NCBI RefSeq assembly: GCF_028009165.1
Contig: NC_079243.1
Span: 1,302,001-1,366,000 of the forward strand
DNA: 64,000 nt
Direction: 5' to 3'
Source of the DNA: Akanthomyces muscarius
Lineage: Eukaryota > Ascomycota > Sordariomycetes > Hypocreales > Cordycipitaceae
Positions 46,251-57,783 of the stretch are shown here, one piece after another. The notes below the pieces were generated by a model. That model worked only from the letters and a program-made list of their open reading frames with translations, was not told where the DNA came from and searched no databases. A program made the position numbers and the translations under genes. How positions within the stretch are numbered: position 1 is the first letter of the stretch; each line of letters starts with the position of its first letter.

Positions 46251-47342
46251 CTAACCTCGTACCAAATCAACTGTGGCGCAGTGAAATGACCCGCCAATGC
46301 TGTTGACGTGCTGGAAGGGCAGCATAATCGGCTCAATACCAAATTTCTCCTTAATCCACCTTCCAAAAGTTTCCGCCTTGGCCTCTATAAAGATGTGCTT
46401 GTCATCTAGGCTTAGACCGTTAAGCACCAGCCACCGTGATGCCATGTACTGCTCCGGGCCGTTAGGCGAGTCAGGACGCCGTGGCAGGTGGTATGGGTGT
46501 AGTTCCCAGCCCTCGAGTGCCTTGAGACCATGTAGCTGGTCCTCACCAATATACTGCGGATTGTATACAAGTAAACCCTTGCGTAGTGGTAGGATAGTTG
46601 TGTCAATATGCATGATCATTGAGTAGTTAGGCTCGATGAGCTCCAACGTGTGCCCCTCTGGCAGTAGAGCGCGTAGATAGTCGACGCCCTTTTGGTTTGT
46701 AACGTGGCTAAGCTGCCCAATAATGTGTTTACCGAGGCGCATAAAGTCAGCCGCGTCAAAGGCCGGGCGGCTGTTGTTGATAGCCCAGTCGGTCAAAGGA
46801 TCAAAGCTGTCCTCCGTTTTGCCGTCATAAATGGTATCACGCCCATGTAACTTCGGCTGCCGGAATACGCGCCATCCCGCCTCCTCTGGATGTGAAAGCT
46901 TGCTGAGTATAGTGCTGTAGGCCAGCTCAACTTCGCGCTGTCGGCAACCCCACGCAGGAATCGACTCGATAAGCGTGTTGCCGACCGTGAGCAGCCGGTC
47001 TCGCGGCATCGCTCCCGTGTACCCGCCGTGCTTAAGCCAGTCCACCTCATCTGGCCGGTAGACGGTTACACCATACCGTCGCAGCACGTTGGCGAAGTTA
47101 TCAAGTTCCTCCTGGGCCTTCTCGACAATTTCAGGTAGAAATGGGTTATGAGGCCGGAAGTTGCCCAGGAAGCGCCGAGGCACAAACGCCTGCATCAAGT
47201 GACGCGGCTCACTAGGGAAGCAAGAGTGCTCGGCACGACCGACGATGACGGTCTTGAGCGGCGACCACTCATCTTCGGCATTGACGAGCGTCTTAGTCAC
47301 GACTTCAGAGACAGTGCTGGCGGGACTGAAGGAAGTTCTCAT
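46251..47342 (-). CDS. Arginine:X amidinotransferase (AGAT/StrB family)
   Basis: An intronless frame of 363 residues. It matches the amidinotransferase family end to end: EWSPLKTVIVGRAEHSCFP at the N-terminus, then AFDAADFMRLGKHIIGQLSH, MIMHIDTTILP and SIGGSFHCATVDLVR. The expected catalytic set is present as Asp196, His245 and Cys355. Family enzymes move the amidino group from arginine to an amine: glycine in creatine synthesis (GATM), inosamine phosphates in streptomycin synthesis (StrB), or other acceptors in toxin pathways. The acceptor here is unknown. No mitochondrial or secretory signal is visible, so it is probably cytosolic. Length is closer to bacterial StrB than to animal GATM. No other biosynthetic core enzyme is adjacent. 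Confidence 0.93.
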   Translation of the reverse strand: MRTSFSPASTVSEVVTKTLVNAEDEWSPLKTVIVGRAEHSCFPSEPRHLMQAFVPRRFLGNFRPHNPFLPEIVEKAQEELDNFANVLRRYGVTVYRPDEVDWLKHGGYTGAMPRDRLLTVGNTLIESIPAWGCRQREVELAYSTILSKLSHPEEAGWRVFRQPKLHGRDTIYDGKTEDSFDPLTDWAINNSRPAFDAADFMRLGKHIIGQLSHVTNQKGVDYLRALLPEGHTLELIEPNYSMIMHIDTTILPLRKGLLVYNPQYIGEDQLHGLKALEGWELHPYHLPRRPDSPNGPEQYMASRWLVLNGLSLDDKHIFIEAKAETFGRWIKEKFGIEPIMLPFQHVNSIGGSFHCATVDLVRG

Positions 47343-48589
47343 TGTGGCTCGGTAGATGAGGAAATAATTGCGTTGAAGACTCTCGGATGCTAACAGAGAA
47401 TTGATCTGGCAGGAGGATACACATGGGAATTAAAACCCGCGACGGCGGCCATTTTCCGGTGATCTGCATGAGCTCATCTAGTATTATTCCTGCCGCAGGA
47501 GGTTTTTTTTTTTCGAGTGTCTCGGAAGAAGGAGCTGAACTAAGAGGTACAAGTGGGGGTTATGCACGATGATACGGCTGAAAAGTGATTCTGTCACTTA
47601 TAGTGTGAGTCTCAATTTTCTCAGACCTGCATGAGGCCAATCCGGAAACGAGGTCATGTGTATCCTGACGTAGCAAAGTGTAATGTCGTAGTGAATACAT
47701 GTACAGCCAGCCACAACCATGGCAAGAATTACTACAATCTTTGTGCCATTTCCCCACAGTAAGAGGGGTCGTCACCTTTACTCGATGTGCAAACTTATAG
47801 TCTTGAGACATCATTTCTGCAGCAGATTTTGCGGTCGTGGCAGCTCATCTTGCATGTTTTCATACCGCCATTTCAACGTGTCCTCAAGGCGACATGGGAG
47901 ACGGCGTCTTATATCTTGGAAGAAGAAACTTCCGAGACAGACGTTATTCCTTTTTGCAGTTGATTTTCCGACCTCCGAGCCGCTTTGGCCGCCAGTGCAG
48001 CCACCGGAGCTCTTCCGCCATGATCTCAGCCTTAAGTCCTGATCGTGACTTGGTAGAATGCGGGTCCGTAGCTACGGAAGAACGGCAAAGGGGGACGGGC
48101 AGCTAGCGCCGCTGCCCAGTGAGGCCGTGCAACATTGACCAAAGGCTCTGGAACCCATGACGACAAAGTTTGGTCTTTCCAGCAGCGTCATCGTGATTCA
48201 TCGCCGACACTCACCATGCACGCCGGAAATCGCCCACTGCGCATTTGCGTCCCACCTGAGGCGGGGACGAAGTGGCTGTGTTACGGTGCATGATGGAAGC
48301 CACATGGTTGATTCAGCAGTCTTGAGAACTCTACTCCTAGGCGGCAGACACCAAGTGCGTCGTGTCGCGAGGTAAATGCCCATGGTCTAGGATAAATTGG
48401 CGGTTGGACGAATTTATAAAAAAAAGGGTGTTCCGTGACGGGAGTATAAAGTTTGTGAAAGACTGGATTAAAATGGTGTAACCCCTCGGCCTTTTCGATA
48501 GTGTAGACTAATTAGGACGTTGACCATATATATTTAAAATGACACTACTAACGAGATGAAATAGCTAAATAGCGCAAAAATTGACGTGC

Positions 48590-49160
48590 AAGTAAAAAGG
48601 TCCGTACCATTAAATATACTTACTCAATATAACTATAGCAGTATAGTTCGGCGTTCGTAGAGGTACTGTCACGTTTCTTCCCACCTGCCCAGTAGACAAA
48701 GTCTTGAGCGAGATCTTCCAGCTGCTTCTCAATCTCGGACTCCCGTTTCGCTTTGTGAGATTCGTACTCAAGAAAGGCGTTGGTCATTGTGTCACTTGGG
48801 AGCGGTCGTGTCCGCCCAGGGTCGGTCCTCAAATTTCCTGATACATGGGTAAGAGAGAGGCGAGCAAGCCTTGGCCTTTTTCAGAAGCGAACAGTTCTAC
48901 CTCTTGATCACAAGGTTCGGCAATGTAGCCAATCATTTCACTACTAATCAAAACCTGCGCGGTATCGACGTAAACGGAGTGGAGGAATCTGTTCGGTAGA
49001 CCAACGGACACAATGGCAGTATGATTTGTGCGTTCCTAAGTGCGTAATGTGTCTCGCACTTTGGCATGGGCAATGGCAACGAGATTCTCGACAGTATTTT
49101 CCCTTGCCGCGAGGGTCTGCAGGGCTGGGGTAGACTAAACGACCTGCATCGTGTCAAGTT
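48590..49160 (-). pseudogene. Possible decayed coding fragment
   Basis: The minus strand gives ENLVAIAHAKVRDTLRT, a stop, then GLPNRFLHSVYVDTAQVLIS ... LLPMYQEI, a stop, then TNAFLEYESHKAKRESEIEK in another frame. Each piece reads like soluble protein, but they are broken by stops and shifts. I do not recognise the family. Confidence 0.22.
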
Positions 49161-52100
49161 GCGCGGGGTAGCAGCAAATGTGCGGGAGGAGTGAGTTGGC
49201 CAAGGGTCAAAGTTCTGCTGCGGATCAGCATTTTTTATTACGTGTACCCGATTCCTGCAGTTTAGCTGACCAACGGACAAGAACAAGCTGTTCACACGGG
49301 CCTCTCGGGAGCCCATGGTTTTAAGAGGCTGCCTTGGTGGTGGTGGCGGCGGCCACGTGTGCCACATTTGCCATGAACCGGCATTTCAACTGTTGACATA
49401 TCACCCCGCGTTCCATCTCATTTTGGTCTTAAGAGTGTGCCTGACTGGTCTAACTCTGGTAGGTAGATAGTTGGAACATACGGCCGTAGGCAGTGTAAAA
49501 TATCCCGTTCCGTCTGCTCTGCGGAAACCAAGCCGCTGGCTGGCGGCAAGTGGCTTTCCTGGCGTGGACATCCGCAAGCAGTGCCAGCTATTGTAGATTG
49601 TTGGCGATGGAAGCTGGCACGAATTGAATGGCTTTGGCAGGTGCCTGTCCGTAATGGTTTGTCCCCAGCCAGCACAGCTTGGGGTGCAGGACAAGGAACA
49701 CTGCTTTACTCTCGTCCGAGGGGCACAAGTGTCGAAGGGCTGCTAACACAGGGCGCCGCTGCTGACCCCTCAACATGCCTGACACTCGTAATTCTGCGTT
49801 CTGTACATGCCATTACTGCAGCAATTCGCAGCTTCGTAGCATTTATGTATCGAATCCCGATCAAGGCTCGGATCTATAATGACACTATACCGTAGCCTCA
49901 CGACACTGCGCAGTTACGTCACCTTTTGCAAATCCTGGAATGTCACGGTCGGTGGCCGTGGACTGCTGCAAATTTCGCCGTCTAGTATAACGATTCTAGT
50001 ATAGCGAGTGCAGATTTATCGCACGAGGAAATGCGCACAGCATCCCGCCATTATCCCGTAGCAGGCGTCATCGGCTCACCCTCCTTGTGGATGACGCAAA
50101 AATGCGCACATACATCGAAGTCGAGTCTCGGTCGCAGATGTTTGAGAAAAGGCTCGATTTCGTCCAACTGTAGATAGTATAAGAGCTTTATATATGAACG
50201 ACTGTATTGTTCACGGGTCGCTCTCTGTAGCTGACGCGCAGTAAGAACTGTTTGCAACCAGGCTCGCCGGATCGCGAGTTTGACCGTTGAGGGCGCACTA
50301 TTGATCTGATGAGCTCGCCCATCGCAAATGAAGCCGGCATACCAGAATACTCTTTTCCATGATTTGAAATGAAAAATCATTAGCCCGGCTGGCATACCAA
50401 GGCTCGATCTTTCCATCTCTAGTCGGGTTTACCGACTACAAAGGGACAAAACTCAACCGTTCTCGTCACGATGTGCGTAAATAATGCACCCTCGGGGAAA
50501 TGCCCATATCTCGTCGGCGTCGGATCCAGAACAAGGTCAGCAGACATGCATGGAGCCCCTCCGCCTCTTTGATATGGATGAGAGCCTGTGAGCTATCTAC
50601 AGGTCACTTCAAAACACGAGACGCTAGACTCGAGCACAGCAGTTAAGCTACTTACTCATCAGCTTCACAAAAGAACAAGTACAAAAGTCCCTATTTGTAG
50701 TGCGGATAAACGCCCTCGGAGATTTTAGTAGCAATTTACGCCGTGGGATAGCCGATTAACCGGCTCGGGACTTTTGCCACGGGAGGCTTGCCAGCTCGGT
50801 AGGATTGGAGCAAAAGTCCTCGACAATTTGGAGTAACTATTGAATGTCTCTCTGGAGTTGAAATTGAACTTTTGGATTGTGTAAATGCAAAAGTGCAAAT
50901 GCGCGAAATGCTACCATTGCGTAAAAAGTACGGATAATCGACGCCTCTTTGTTGCCGGCGAGCCCAATCCAGCCGATGCCCAGCCACCGAATGGCGTTGA
51001 GGACGACTTACTTGACCTAGGCACAATGAGGCTCTGTTACTATCTCGTAAGAGTAACGAGGCCATCTGGCCCCGGAAAATCTTGTGGGCTCTTCCCCAGA
51101 TAACCAGCTGAGCTAGACGAGGCCAAGTCTCCATGTCCAAGAGGTCACGCATTGCTGCCAACGTTACGTTTCGCTTCCCACGCGACCCTTGCAAGTAGAC
51201 CGATTCTGGGGAGCCTTTGTTTTACGGGGAGAGCTCGACTGTCGAAAAATCCGAGGTGAAGTCCGTTGCGAGGGAAAAGTTTTCGTCGCCACCGTAGATC
51301 CTCGCGGCTGTCACACAAAAAGACTGCAAAAGCTGCTTTTCGCGTGGTACGAGAAACGGGGCTTCAGCAGACTTTCAGCCACGCGGATATATCGGATCCG
51401 GGATATGCTTCTGTTCGTCTCAAAGCAGGCTGCGTGTGCGACCATTGTCACATTGAAAGGAGGGGACGGTGGTGGCGCTCAACTGCATGCCAATGGCCGG
51501 AAGTGAGACACAATGACAAAAATAGGCTTCTCGTTAGCGAAGAAAATGGACCAGTGGTGCCGCGGAAAGCTAATTTTTCCATCCAGTGCATGCCCAAGCT
51601 GATTTCGTCCTCGGGCAAGTCACGAGTCTGGACACACACTCCGGGACCAACGAGAGACGCGCCATCAACAAAGATGGAATTCTGCCGAGTAAGAGTGGAG
51701 TTGAGAGGGTGATTTGCTGCCAAGGCCGGCTTGGCGATTGGACAGGTTGCAACGGGGGCGTCGTGAGGATCTTTGTCCTACAGGGCTATTACCCCGGAGG
51801 CTTCGTTTGGGGATTAGTTAGCGCAAGCTGACGGGCGTCGAGCACACCCCGGTCCCTTCCTGGACTAACGTAGTTAGCTGCTGTTACCCTGGCTTGCATG
51901 TGCCTTTAAAAATTGCGCGCCATGCAAAAGTTCTAGTGGTGGCGCTCTAGAACCTAGAGGCGCAACGCCCGCGACGCACAATCAGCTGAGGGCCTTCAGG
52001 GCGAACAAAAGGGGGCGATGCCGGCGGCACCGCTGTGGCAAGAATGGCCCGAGGTCGATAAGCTTCAGGAGTTGTGCAAGAGAGTGCAGAAAAGTGGCGG

Positions 52101-53312
52101 TCTCTTTGTCGCGCAAAGATGCGTGATGGCGACGCCGTGGCTGCACCTCGGACAATTATTACCGGCTGTTGCTCTGAATTCTTGCGTAATTAGCGGCATG
52201 GTATTTCCCAGCTCCCGCCCGCAGCGCCGCCCCCAGCTGCACATCGCTTGGCGTCAGTGCTATTTCGATCCCGTACTTGGCGTTGCGCCTTCATCACACA
52301 ACACTTTTGCTTGGCATTCCCGAGGCAAATGGCCGTAATGGCCGCCGAGGCGTTATGGCTAAAATGGCGCCCTCTTAGCTTTGGGGTAGCCCAATCGCCT
52401 GGGCTGCAGTTTGAAGAAGTTCCCTTATTCACAACTGTATAGCCTGACGAAGATTGGGGCCCAGTGCCTGCTGTAGCGCCGCGAGCTAATGCGAAACGGA
52501 CTTCTCTTTTTCCAGAGGGACTTCTGTTCTAGCCTCAGAGTGCGTGACAGCTCATTGGAGAGCTGCAGAACCGTTTTACTGGATCAAGCACCTGTCAGAG
52601 GGGGGAAACGCAGAATCAGGCTGAGATGAAAGTGCATACCACCGCCAGGCCTTTTGCAATCTTGCACGGGTGGACGGCATCAGCACCACCTCGGGACTGT
52701 GGGGGAAGCTTGGGAGGGATGCGCCCGTTTCGGGCCTAGGGTCGGTTTGACTCGAGATAATCACGACGCTGATTTGTCAAAGGAACTTGTCCGGCGCGAC
52801 CGTGGAGTCTCAGGTCCCCCTTGGAAAAGAACTTTTGGAAGCCTCCTGGAACTAGGGACCCCATTTCGCTCACAGTTGCGATACGACAGCAAAGACTTAC
52901 CTCATGGAAACTGTTGACGAACCTGGGGTTTTGTGCAGCCTGATGAACAAGAGGCAACCGCCCGCTCAAGTCACACGTTTTGGCGAATGAGTCTCACCGC
53001 ACGGCCCACACGTTCGCAGGGGGGAACAGAGCATTCGTGTCAATTGCAACGGCTTAAAGTTCTTTCGCGTGGTATCTGAGTCGTTGTGGCGTGGAGGTTT
53101 CGACGGCCTGTTTGCTTCACTGCAACCCTATCCCCTCATCTCAACAGCGCTTGTCGTATCTACAAAAGTGGTTTCTGCCCTTCCCACTCTCTCCACAAGG
53201 CATATCGCGCACTATCAGTAGATGAGAACCTGACACGCGCAAATACCCTCGGTCAGTCAGTGAGCAGCAGGTAACCGTGCAGTTGCTGCTCGAGCGTCGC
53301 AGCGGCGCCCCA

Positions 53313-53337
53313 AGCCAGCCAGCCAGCCAGCCAGCCT
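53313..53337. repeat. CCAG microsatellite
   Basis: About six tandem units of CCAG/AGCC in a non-coding region. A similar CAGT/CAGC tract occurs near 61807. Confidence 0.7.
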
Positions 53338-54150
53338 CCATCGCAACTGCCAGTGCGTGGTGGCGCCGCCATGCCGACCGTCCCGTAAACAGTCGTGAGG
53401 CTCATGGCTTGGCAGCGCCTGTGCCGGGTGCCGGGGGACGAGTTAGGCTTGAAAAAGCAGGTAGAGAACTTTTGTATAGCGCCAACCCCCCATTCAAGCC
53501 AAGGGCGCGGGGGCTTGCAGCTCCGTAGATAACTAGCATATGCAAGGCCCCTGCCGCCACTTTCTTGTCCGCAATGCCGCAACGAATCGGCCGCCTCGCC
53601 CGTTTGGGAGATTTCTCCTGATAGCAGAGAGCGGTGCTGAACGAAGTGCCCTGTGTCCGTCCTCAGTAGCGTCTAATCCGCGCGTGGATCTCGTGGTCTC
53701 GCCCCAGCTTTCTCCCACACTCCCCCTGCCACTTGAGGAGTTCTAGTGCGAGCCGGGCCCAAGTCTGGATTGGTTGTGTGTAGGCGACTCCGGTAGGAGA
53801 ATCAGCTGGGGCAGATTGATTTGCCTTGTTGCCTTTCACCCAGGCCGCCCGCGCCATCAGCTCCTCGGAGTCCCGTCGCTAGCCAAACTAGTTGCTAGTG
53901 CAGAACCTTTGCTTCAATTGGGAAGGTGAGATTGCAAATAGAACAGCTGTTTACGAGGCTTTCCGTTGGGCGTGCACACACCACCGCCTTCCGTGGCGTC
54001 TTGTCACAATGCGCACACCTCCTGCCGCCGCTTCAACAAAGGATCTCCCCGGCCGGCATTTGTGCCTTCCTGTCAGCTGGGCGGAAGATGGGGGGTGGTA
54101 TCGAGGCATGGTAGCAGTAGTAGTAGCATCGCTCGACCCTACGATGCATG

Positions 54151-54157
54151 TATAATA
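54151..54157 (+). promoter_or_regulatory. TATA-like box of the OPT gene
   Basis: TATAATA about 140 nt upstream of the ATG at 54295, followed by a CT-rich leader typical of strongly expressed fungal genes. Confidence 0.35.
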
Positions 54158-54294
54158 ATCCCCAGTCCCCAGACGCATTTCTTACCTGGATTTATCCCTT
54201 GTTCTCTTTCATCCCATCTCTCATCTTTACCTGTCTCAGACGACCTTCCAAGCTTCGCAACTTTTGAGAAGCTGCCAAGGGGGCATCTGCCAAC

Positions 54295-57051
54295 ATGTCT
54301 GAGCGTAAGCCCTACATCAACGACCCCATTGGGGACGGTGAAGCTCACGTCACAACAACCATGGACGAAAAGGACCAGATTGCCCGCCACCATGCCGAGG
54401 TGGACGCCGAGGTGCACCAGCTCGCCGAGAAGCGCGGCGACGGCGCCGACGGCCTGGCTCCCATGGACGACATTGAGCAGGTCATCACCAAGATTGAGGT
54501 CCTGGGCGTCGAGGAGTGCCGCCAGATCCTGACGGACATGCTCGAGTACCACAAGTACGACTACAACTTTAGCGAGACCACCCGCGTCCACTTCCAGAAG
54601 CTCATCAACGGCCCTTCTGATGGCCAGACCCCCGAGGAGTGGGAGACGGAGCTCAAGACGGAGACTGCCGTCAACAAGTTCTTTTCTCCGTACGCCGAGG
54701 TCCGCGCCATCACTACCCCGACAGACGACGAGAATATGCCCTGCGAAACGCCTCGTGCCGTCTTCCTCGGTCTCTGCTGGGCCGTCATCTCGCAGTTCAC
54801 AAACTCTCTCTTCAACTCGCGCTACCCTCAAATCACCCTCTCCTCCGCTGTCGCGCAAATCCTGCTGTACCCCTGCGGCATCGCCTTCCAATACATCCTT
54901 CCCGACTGGGGCTTCAACTGGGGCGGTTCGCGTGTCTCGCTGAACCCCGGTCCCTGGTCCTACAAGGAGCAGATGCTGGCCACAATTATGATCAATGTCG
55001 GATCTACTTCTGCCTACTGCTTCTGGAACATTCAGACACAGACCGTCTACTATGGCGACAAGTGGCTCACTCCCGCCTACAGCATCCTGCTGCTCCTCGC
55101 CACCCAGATGATGGGTCTTGGTTTCTCTGGTCTGCTGCGTCGCTTTGTCATTTATCCTGTCGAGGCTATTTGGCCTAGCGTCCTGCCCACCCTAGCTCTC
55201 AACCGCGCCCTGCTCGTTCCTGAGAAGCGTGAAACCCTCCATGGCTGGTCCATCTCACGATACAAGTTCTTCTTTATCGTATTCTCCGCCATGTTTGTGT
55301 ACTACTGGATTCCTGGCTATCTGTTTCCTGCTCTGAGCACCTTTGCCTGGATGACTTGGATTGCTCCCCGCCACTTCAACCTCAACATCATCACTGGCTC
55401 CCAGGCCGGTTTGGGCTTCAACCCCATTCCTACCTTTGATTGGAACTATATGTCCGTTTACTCTCAGCCTCTGGTCTTTCCCTTCTTTGTCACTTTGCAG
55501 CAGTACATCGGAACCATCATTGGTGGTCTCTGCATTATCGGTCTGTACTGGAGCAACGTCCAATGGACGTCATACCTACCCATCAACAGTTCCGGCATCT
55601 TTGACAACACGGGTGCGTCTTACAACATTTCTCGCGTTGTCATCCCTGGTACCGGTACCCTCAACCGGACCGCCTATGAGGAGTACTCTCCTGCCTTCTA
55701 CAGTGCCGGAAACCTGGTTTTGTATGGGGCTTTCTTCGCCTTCTACCCTCTGACCTTTGTTTTCATCTTCCTTGATGCTTGGCGCCCTCTTTGGCGCGCC
55801 ACCAAGTCGATGTGCGCGTCTATTGCCGAAGTCACTACTCGCTTCTTCAGCGGTGTCAGCAGGTCTCTCGGCTCTCTTGCGCGTGGTCGCCTCGGTGACA
55901 GCGGTCGCCACCTCTACAACATCTCCCAGACCGAGACGTCCATCTATGACGGTTTCGACAACCCGCTGACGAACCTGGTCCGCAAGTACCCCGAGGTTCC
56001 CGACTGGTGGTTCTTGATTATTGCCCTGATCTCTTTCATCTTCTCCATCATCATCCTGACCCAATGGCCCCAGCTTGATACCCCTGTCTGGACCATTTTC
56101 TTCGTCATTGGTCTCAACCTGGTTTTCCTTATCCCCATGTCCTACCTGTATGCCATATCTGGTACCACTGAAGGGTTGAATGTCGTCACTGAGCTCATTG
56201 TTGGGTACGCCCTTCCTGGCCACCCTGAAGCCCTCATGTTCGTCAAGGCGTTCGGTTACAACATCAACGGTCAAGCCGACAACTACATCTCCGACCAGAA
56301 GATGGGTTTCTACGCCAAGCTGCCTCCTCGTGCGATGTACCGCGGTCAAGTCCTCAGCGCTTTTGTCTGCAGTTTCATTGCGTATGCTGTCGTCCAGTTC
56401 GCTGATACCCAGATTCCTCACATTTGCGACCCTAAGCAGGAGTCCAAGTTCAATTGCGCCAACGGCTCGCGGGTTTACTTCTCTGCGTCAGTGGTGTGGG
56501 GTGCTATTGGCCCTGCTCGCATTTTCTCGCAGATCTATCCTACTCTCAAATACTGCTTCCTGCTCGGCTTCCTACTGGCGGTTTTCTGGTGGACTGGCAA
56601 GCGCTTTGGTACCCATGTCCGCAACGCCGCCAAGAACGCCCTGCCCGGTGCCATCTACACCCCCCTTAACCTGGTCGTCTTCAAGCCTCTGTCTCTGCTC
56701 AAGAACATCCATCCTTCGTTGATCATGAACGGATTCCTCTTCTGGGCCCCCAACAACCTGTCGTTCTTTACCGGTGGCTTGTACATTTCGGCTGCTTTCA
56801 TGTACTACCTCAGACGTTACAAGACTGCTTGGTGGGAGAAGTACAACTACCTGTTGTCTGCAGGTATGACTGGTGCCGTTGCTTTCTGCGGCATCATTAT
56901 CTTCTTTGCTGTACAGTACCACCCCGTGGAGCTTAGCTGGTGGGGAGTCAACATTGTCGGCAACACCATTGATGGAGGTGGTCTTGAGGACGCGCAGTCG
57001 TCTCTCCTTTCGATAGGGAATGGTACTTTTGGCCCGGCGACGTGGCACTAA
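54295..57051 (+). CDS. OPT-family oligopeptide transporter
   Basis: An intronless 918-residue frame. The first 140 residues are hydrophilic and cytosolic. Membrane segments then begin with PRAVFLGLCWAVISQFTNSLFN, the usual first helix of OPT proteins, followed by NSRYPQITLSS and SLNPGPWSYKEQMLATIM, which matches the conserved NPGPFxxKEH region. Later segments include LGFSGLLRRFVIYP and WSYLPINSSGIFDNTG-like loops with predicted glycosylation sites. About 12-16 hydrophobic stretches follow to the C-terminus. Fungal OPT members take up tetra- and pentapeptides, glutathione or peptide-like siderophores with protons. This fits the peptide-transport branch, but the substrate is not readable from sequence. 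It would complement secreted peptidases such as the carboxypeptidase at 24445. Confidence 0.95.
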   Translation: MSERKPYINDPIGDGEAHVTTTMDEKDQIARHHAEVDAEVHQLAEKRGDGADGLAPMDDIEQVITKIEVLGVEECRQILTDMLEYHKYDYNFSETTRVHFQKLINGPSDGQTPEEWETELKTETAVNKFFSPYAEVRAITTPTDDENMPCETPRAVFLGLCWAVISQFTNSLFNSRYPQITLSSAVAQILLYPCGIAFQYILPDWGFNWGGSRVSLNPGPWSYKEQMLATIMINVGSTSAYCFWNIQTQTVYYGDKWLTPAYSILLLLATQMMGLGFSGLLRRFVIYPVEAIWPSVLPTLALNRALLVPEKRETLHGWSISRYKFFFIVFSAMFVYYWIPGYLFPALSTFAWMTWIAPRHFNLNIITGSQAGLGFNPIPTFDWNYMSVYSQPLVFPFFVTLQQYIGTIIGGLCIIGLYWSNVQWTSYLPINSSGIFDNTGASYNISRVVIPGTGTLNRTAYEEYSPAFYSAGNLVLYGAFFAFYPLTFVFIFLDAWRPLWRATKSMCASIAEVTTRFFSGVSRSLGSLARGRLGDSGRHLYNISQTETSIYDGFDNPLTNLVRKYPEVPDWWFLIIALISFIFSIIILTQWPQLDTPVWTIFFVIGLNLVFLIPMSYLYAISGTTEGLNVVTELIVGYALPGHPEALMFVKAFGYNINGQADNYISDQKMGFYAKLPPRAMYRGQVLSAFVCSFIAYAVVQFADTQIPHICDPKQESKFNCANGSRVYFSASVVWGAIGPARIFSQIYPTLKYCFLLGFLLAVFWWTGKRFGTHVRNAAKNALPGAIYTPLNLVVFKPLSLLKNIHPSLIMNGFLFWAPNNLSFFTGGLYISAAFMYYLRRYKTAWWEKYNYLLSAGMTGAVAFCGIIIFFAVQYHPVELSWWGVNIVGNTIDGGGLEDAQSSLLSIGNGTFGPATWH

Positions 57052-57783
57052 GGCTGATGGTGGAATGACGTTGCAAAAGTTGAGATGTCGATATGCGACT
57101 GTTTATAGTACGAGTCCTGGAAATCGTCTTACGATAACAATATACCCTGTAATTACTTTAAACTTGACTCGCATGATTTCTATGGTGCGTGCGATGCCGA
57201 TGCACTGTCGATTCGTGACGTGAGCTTTGGCGATTTCCGCGGCCTGACCGGCGCATTTCCCGTCAGCCTGGTCTGAAGCAAGTGCCTAACCCGCGGGTCT
57301 GGCCAACTCAACTCTCGTGTCGGAGCCTTGTCGACTGCGATCCTTTGTACCCCGCGGATGTGTCGGATCATGTGGCTGTCACCACCAGTGTCTGAGCGTC
57401 CCTTGGGCGACCTTCGATGCGACCCTGGCGTAGCATCTGGGCACCTCAAAGTAGTTGACCATGAACCAAACCCCCCGCGTCATTGGTGAACTAGGCTCCA
57501 TGGAGTAGCCACGGGCGTCGCGATTTTTTCTTTTTGCAACCAAGACACCATGCTCGTGATGACGACGTCTCTCTGCTGCCTGTCTTGGCAAAGCGGCGAC
57601 AAGAAAGCAGCGCGGGGTTTGGCGTTGCAACTTTGGACTTTTTTGAAACTAATAGGCATGGCTTAGTTTAATAAGAAGCGCCCCCCCCCCCCCCCAGGCC
57701 TGTGCAGCCCTGCGCGGTCAGCATTGCCGATTTCCTTTGGTCGCTTTATGACCGCCACGATTTCAAGTCATTGTCTGGTCAAG
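57052..57783. other. Intergenic region with poly-C run
   Basis: About 730 bp between two plus-strand genes. No coding frame is supported. A run of 15 C residues at 57681-57695 lies about 90 nt before the methyltransferase start and could disturb assembly or act as a promoter element. Confidence 0.5.

Larger units (their letters stand above)
47343..54294. other. Long gene-poor interval of normal composition
   Basis: Nearly 7 kb with balanced base composition but no gene I can support. Short frames are frequent but broken. Faint coding-like text occurs on the minus strand near 48590-49160 and on the plus strand near 52040-52130 (LQELCKRVQKSGGLFV, reminiscent of NLR proteins). It also contains a CCAG microsatellite near 53313. 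Old, non-RIPed gene relics or long regulatory DNA are both possible. Confidence 0.5.

Noticed and set aside
35783..47342. Interpretation as a complete biosynthetic gene cluster
   Set aside because: No polyketide synthase, NRPS, terpene cyclase or RiPP maturation enzyme is present; only two arginine-acting enzymes and a regulator support any grouping.
51189..51506. 105-codon plus-strand frame in the long gene-poor interval
   Set aside because: No family features and overlapped by another frame of 148 codons; neither shows a splice pattern or an upstream promoter I would trust.
52018..52338. Frame reading LQELCKRVQKSGGLFV, reminiscent of NLR proteins
   Set aside because: Only about 30 residues look family-like and the rest does not continue; too short to call a relic.
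55576..56421. 281-codon minus-strand frame opposite the OPT gene
   Set aside because: Antisense shadow with Glu/Asp/Val bias; the OPT frame on the other strand has full family support.
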